DNA of 16,987 bases. It comes from Hyphomicrobiales bacterium (GTDB taxonomy: Bacteria > Pseudomonadota > Alphaproteobacteria > Rhizobiales > Beijerinckiaceae). Positions 13,801-16,987 of this stretch are shown here, piece by piece; position 1 is the first letter of the stretch, and each line of letters starts with the position of its first letter. The stretch covers positions 1-16,987 of the forward strand of contig JAGWKJ010000014.1 of the NCBI GenBank assembly GCA_028865375.1, read 5' to 3'. Position numbers and translations under genes: made by a program. The notes beneath the pieces were generated by a model. That model worked only from the letters and a program-made list of their open reading frames with translations. It had not been told where the DNA came from and did not search any database.

Positions 13801-14985
13801 ATGTCCAGCGACGACCCGACCGCCCCGCCCCGCCGCCGCCGCACGCGGCTCGTGCATGCCGGCCGCGCGCCCGACGAGCAATTCGGCTTCGTCAACGTGC
13901 CGATCTATCGCGGCTCGACGGTGCTGTTTGCGACCCTCGATGCGCTCGAAGGCGGGCGTCAGCGCTTCGGCTACGGACGGCGCGGGTCGCCGACCTATCG
14001 CGCGCTGGAGGAGGCCTGGAGCGACCTCGCCGGCGCCGCCGATACGGTGCTCACGCCCTCGGGCCTGTCGGCGGTCACGCTCGCCCTGCTGACGGTCGCC
14101 AAGGCGGGCGGCCACCTGCTGGTGTCTGACGGCGTCTATCTTCCCAGCCGCCAATTCTGCGACGGCGCGCTGAAGGCGCTGGGCGTCGAGACGACCTATT
14201 TCGATCCGCTCGACCTCGCCGGCCTAGAACGCCTGTTCAAGCCGGAGACGTCGGCGATCCTGGTGGAGGCGCCGTCGTCGCAGACGATGGAGATGCCCGA
14301 CGCGCCGGCGATTTTCGCGCTGGCGCGCGCGCGCGGCGTCGCCACGCTGATCGACGACACCTGGGCGACGCCGCTGTTCCTCGACGCCCATGCCAAGGGC
14401 GCCGACCTCGTCATCGATGCAGGCACGAAATATCTCGGCGGCCATTCCGACATCCTGCTCGGCCTCGTGTCGGCGAACGCGGATTGGGCCAGACGCCTGC
14501 GCCGCATGCACGGCCTGCTCGGCCTGTGCGCCGGCGCGGAGGACGTCTTCCTCGCGCTGCGCGGCCTGCGCACGCTCGAACTGCGGCTGCGCGAAGCCGA
14601 GCGGCAGGGCTTGCGTCTCGCCCGTTGGCTTGCCGCGCGGCCCGAAGTCGCGCGCGTCATGCACCCGGGATTGCCGGGCGACCCGGGCCACGACATCTGG
14701 AAGCGCGATTTTACGGGCGCGAGCGGCCTGTTCTCGGTGGCGCTGAAGCCCGCGCCACGCGCGGCGCTCGCCGCCATGCTCGACGGGCTGGACCTGTTCG
14801 GCATGGGCTATTCGTGGGGCGGTTTCGAGAGCCTCGTGGTGCCTTTCGACGTCGCCCGGCACCGGACCGCGTCGCGCTTCGAGGCGGAAGGGCCGTGCCT
14901 GCGCTTCTCGATCGGGCTCGAAGATCCGGCCGACCTCGAAGCCGACCTCGCGGCCGGCTTCGAGCGCCTGAACGCGGCGCGCTGA
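13801..14985 (+). CDS. metC: cystathionine beta-lyase (PLP-dependent)
   Basis: This 394-residue enzyme of the Cys/Met-metabolism PLP family cleaves cystathionine to homocysteine, pyruvate and ammonia in methionine synthesis. K210 in DAGTKYLGGHSD is the PLP lysine. YGRRGSPTY (58-66), SGLSAVTLALL (87-97), Y113 and DDTWATPLF (185-193) match the active-site pattern of MetC, with almost the same numbering as E. coli MetC; GYSWGGFESL near the C-terminus is also typical of beta-lyases. Cystathionine gamma-synthase or gamma-lyase are less likely alternatives. The start at 13801 was chosen because the family sequence begins shortly after it and the upstream frame crosses a palindrome; no clear Shine-Dalgarno sequence is visible. 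It is the only plus-strand gene in the right half and converges with icd. Confidence 0.9.
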   Translation: MSSDDPTAPPRRRRTRLVHAGRAPDEQFGFVNVPIYRGSTVLFATLDALEGGRQRFGYGRRGSPTYRALEEAWSDLAGAADTVLTPSGLSAVTLALLTVAKAGGHLLVSDGVYLPSRQFCDGALKALGVETTYFDPLDLAGLERLFKPETSAILVEAPSSQTMEMPDAPAIFALARARGVATLIDDTWATPLFLDAHAKGADLVIDAGTKYLGGHSDILLGLVSANADWARRLRRMHGLLGLCAGAEDVFLALRGLRTLELRLREAERQGLRLARWLAARPEVARVMHPGLPGDPGHDIWKRDFTGASGLFSVALKPAPRAALAAMLDGLDLFGMGYSWGGFESLVVPFDVARHRTASRFEAEGPCLRFSIGLEDPADLEADLAAGFERLNAAR

Positions 14986-14986
14986 A

Positions 14987-15004
14987 CCGGCGCGACGGCG
15001 CCGG
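14987..15004. terminator. hairpin between convergent metC and icd
   Basis: CCGGCGC (14987-14993) and GCGCCGG (14998-15004) make a perfect 7-pair stem with a GACG loop, starting two bases after the metC stop. It lacks a T-tract. The 46-base gap to the icd stop leaves little room for anything else, so it may serve both genes. Confidence 0.4.
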
Positions 15005-15031
15005 CGCGCCTCAGGCCGCCAGCCACGCCGT

Positions 15032-16246
15032 TCAGGCCGCGAGCGACTTGGCGAGGTTGGCGGCGACCTTGTCGAGGAAGCCCATGGTGGAAAGCCAGCG
15101 CTGCTCGGGCCCCACCAGCAAGGCGAGATCCTTGGTCATGTCGCCGGCCTCGACGGTGGCGACGCAGGTCTTCTCGAGCGCGTCGGCGAAGCGCGCGAGC
15201 TCGGCGTTGTCGTCGAGCTTGGCGCGGTGCGCGAGGCCGCGCGTCCAAGCGAAGATGGAGGCGATCGAATTGGTCGACGTCTCCTTGCCCTTCTGGTGCT
15301 CGCGATAGTGCCGGGTGACCGTGCCGTGAGCGGCCTCGGCCTCCACCACCGAGCCGTCGGGCGTCATCAGCACGCTCGTCATCAGGCCGAGCGACCCGTA
15401 GCCTTGCGCGACCGTGTCGGACTGCACGTCGCCGTCGTAGTTCTTGCAGGCCCAGACGTAGCCGCCCGACCATTTCAGCGAGGACGCCACCATGTCGTCG
15501 ATCAGGCGGTGTTCGTAGGTCAGGCCGAGGCCCGCGAACTTCGCCTTGAACTCGGCTTCGTAGACCTCCTGGAAGATGTCCTTGAAGCGGCCGTCATAGG
15601 CCTTGAGGATCGTGTTCTTGGTCGACAGGTAGACCGGGTAGCGCCGCATCAAGCCGTAGTTGAGCGACGCGCGGGCGAAGTCGCGGATCGAATCGTCGAG
15701 GTTGTACATCGACATCGCGACGCCGGCGCCGGGGAACTTGAACACCTCCCGCTCGATGACCAGGCCGTCCTCGCCCTCGAAGCGGATCGTCAAGCGGCCC
15801 TTGCCCGGCACCTTGAAGTCGGTGGCGCGGTATTGGTCGCCATAGGCGTGACGGCCCACCACGATGGGCTGCGTCCAGCCAGGCACGAGGCGCGGCACGT
15901 TGCGGCAGATGATTGGCTCGCGGAAGATGACGCCGCCCAGGATGTTGCGGATCGTGCCGTTGGGGCTGCGATACATCTCCTTGAGGCCGAATTCCTTCAC
16001 GCGCGCCTCGTCGGGCGTGATGGTGGCGCATTTTACGCCGACCCCGCAGGCCTTGATCGCCTCGGCGGCGTCCACCGTCACGCGATCGGCGGTGGCGTCG
16101 CGATGCTCGATGCCGAGGTCGAAATATTGCAGGTCGAGGTCGAGCCAAGGATGGATCAGCCTGTCCTTGATCGCCGCCCAGATGATGCGCGTCATCTCGT
16201 CCCCGTCGATGTCGACGACGGGATTGCGGACCTTGATCTTCTGCAT
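15032..16246 (-). CDS. icd: isocitrate dehydrogenase, NADP-dependent, eukaryote-like type
   Basis: This 404-residue TCA-cycle enzyme converts isocitrate to 2-oxoglutarate and CO2 with formation of NADPH. It is of the homodimeric type found in eukaryotic cytosol and in many alphaproteobacteria, not the E. coli type. Isocitrate-binding residues S94, R100, R109, R132 and Y139 (RSPNGTIRN, IFRE, GRHAYGDQYRATDF) fall at the same numbers as in human IDH1. Metal-binding aspartates lie in the RLIDDMV and NYDGDVQSD segments (about 250-276). The NADP site is EAAHGTVTRHY (304-314) with R312 and H313. The ATG at 16246 has GAGG five bases upstream. It lies downstream of recA on the same strand, 245 bases away. 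Confidence 0.96.
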   Translation of the reverse strand: MQKIKVRNPVVDIDGDEMTRIIWAAIKDRLIHPWLDLDLQYFDLGIEHRDATADRVTVDAAEAIKACGVGVKCATITPDEARVKEFGLKEMYRSPNGTIRNILGGVIFREPIICRNVPRLVPGWTQPIVVGRHAYGDQYRATDFKVPGKGRLTIRFEGEDGLVIEREVFKFPGAGVAMSMYNLDDSIRDFARASLNYGLMRRYPVYLSTKNTILKAYDGRFKDIFQEVYEAEFKAKFAGLGLTYEHRLIDDMVASSLKWSGGYVWACKNYDGDVQSDTVAQGYGSLGLMTSVLMTPDGSVVEAEAAHGTVTRHYREHQKGKETSTNSIASIFAWTRGLAHRAKLDDNAELARFADALEKTCVATVEAGDMTKDLALLVGPEQRWLSTMGFLDKVAANLAKSLAA

Positions 16247-16294
16247 GGAAACCTCGGGCTTCGGACGCGGCGGCGAGAGCCCCCTTTAGCACCG

Positions 16295-16300
16295 CGTCAA
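16295..16300 (-). promoter_or_regulatory. possible -35 box for icd
   Basis: CTTGACG on the minus strand at this position, 49 bases before the icd ATG, matches the alphaproteobacterial -35 consensus. No good -10 box is visible at 16-18 bases. A second TTGACG occurs at 16364-16359. These are weak pointers to an icd promoter in the gap. Confidence 0.18.
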
Positions 16301-16429
16301 GCGCGCGCAAACGAAGGTTTCACCGGCAGGTCACGGCAAATCCGGGCCGCGGCGGGAGCGTCAATATGGGGGCGTCGACGCGCCGGGGCCCTCCCGAACC
16401 CCGGGGACCGCGCGCCGACGCCGCCCATG

Positions 16430-16455
16430 CCGGCGGAGGGGACGAGCCCCGCCGG
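16430..16455. terminator. hairpin in the recA-icd gap
   Basis: CCGGCGG (16430-16436) pairs with CCGCCGG (16449-16455), continued by two further pairs past a bulged A. It stands 37 bases beyond the recA stop and has no T-tract. It may help end recA transcription. Confidence 0.25.
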
Positions 16456-16471
16456 AACCCTTCGAAACGGA

Positions 16472-16487
16472 ACCCCGGCGAGGGGGT
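16472..16487 (-). terminator. short hairpin after recA with a weak T-rich tail
   Basis: On the minus strand ACCCC-CTCGCC-GGGGT forms a 5-pair stem with a 6-base loop, four bases after the recA stop, followed by TCCGTTTCG. The tail is only partly T-rich, so this is a possible weak intrinsic terminator. Confidence 0.3.
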
Positions 16488-16491
16488 CCGC

Positions 16492-16987
<496 letters not shown>

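Overview
This window is ordinary-looking, very GC-rich chromosome from an alphaproteobacterium, most likely of the Hyphomicrobiales/Rhodospirillales kind. The evidence is the alphaproteobacterial style of the complex I genes (separate nuoC and nuoD, a 121-residue NuoA, a NuoE with a C-terminal extension), a eukaryote-like NADP-isocitrate dehydrogenase, and G+C so high that long spurious reading frames run through nearly every gene in other frames. I cannot name the genus. There is no tRNA, rRNA, CRISPR array, transposase or phage gene.

Layout from high to low coordinates, which is the direction of most transcription: the 3' part of recA (16492-16987), icd (15032-16246), metC on the opposite strand (13801-14985), aqpZ (12883-13593), thrS (10515-12503), then the NADH:quinone oxidoreductase (complex I) locus. 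That locus is split: nuoA-nuoB-nuoC-nuoD (10426 down to 7637), then two genes on the opposite strand (5762-7626), then nuoE-nuoF-nuoG-nuoH-nuoI (5608 down to the window edge). nuoJ and later genes would be expected beyond position 1.

The nuo genes are tightly packed, with overlaps of 10 or 4 bases or gaps of 2 to 5 bases; the nuoB-nuoC spacer of 59 bases is the exception. NuoE, F and G form the NADH-oxidising arm; NuoB, C, D and I form the connecting arm that passes electrons to quinone; NuoA and NuoH are membrane subunits. The two intruding genes encode a ThuA-like protein and a Gfo/Idh/MocA-family dehydrogenase. They are translationally coupled and resemble the rhizobial thuAB pair, which oxidises trehalose-type disaccharides to 3-keto sugars. 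No sugar transporter is beside them.

The most notable feature is this antiparallel thuAB-like cassette between nuoD and nuoE. It creates a 153-base divergent region (5609-5761) that holds a nearly perfect 28-base palindrome, and a convergent junction (7627-7636) where both stop codons lie in one small hairpin. Either nuoE onward has its own promoter, or the nuo transcript runs through the cassette antisense, as in a non-contiguous operon. The other non-coding regions hold a dispersed-repeat-type inverted repeat between aqpZ and thrS, strong dyads between aqpZ and metC, and hairpins without good T-tracts at gene ends. I see no clearly new biological system here; the split complex I operon is the best lead.
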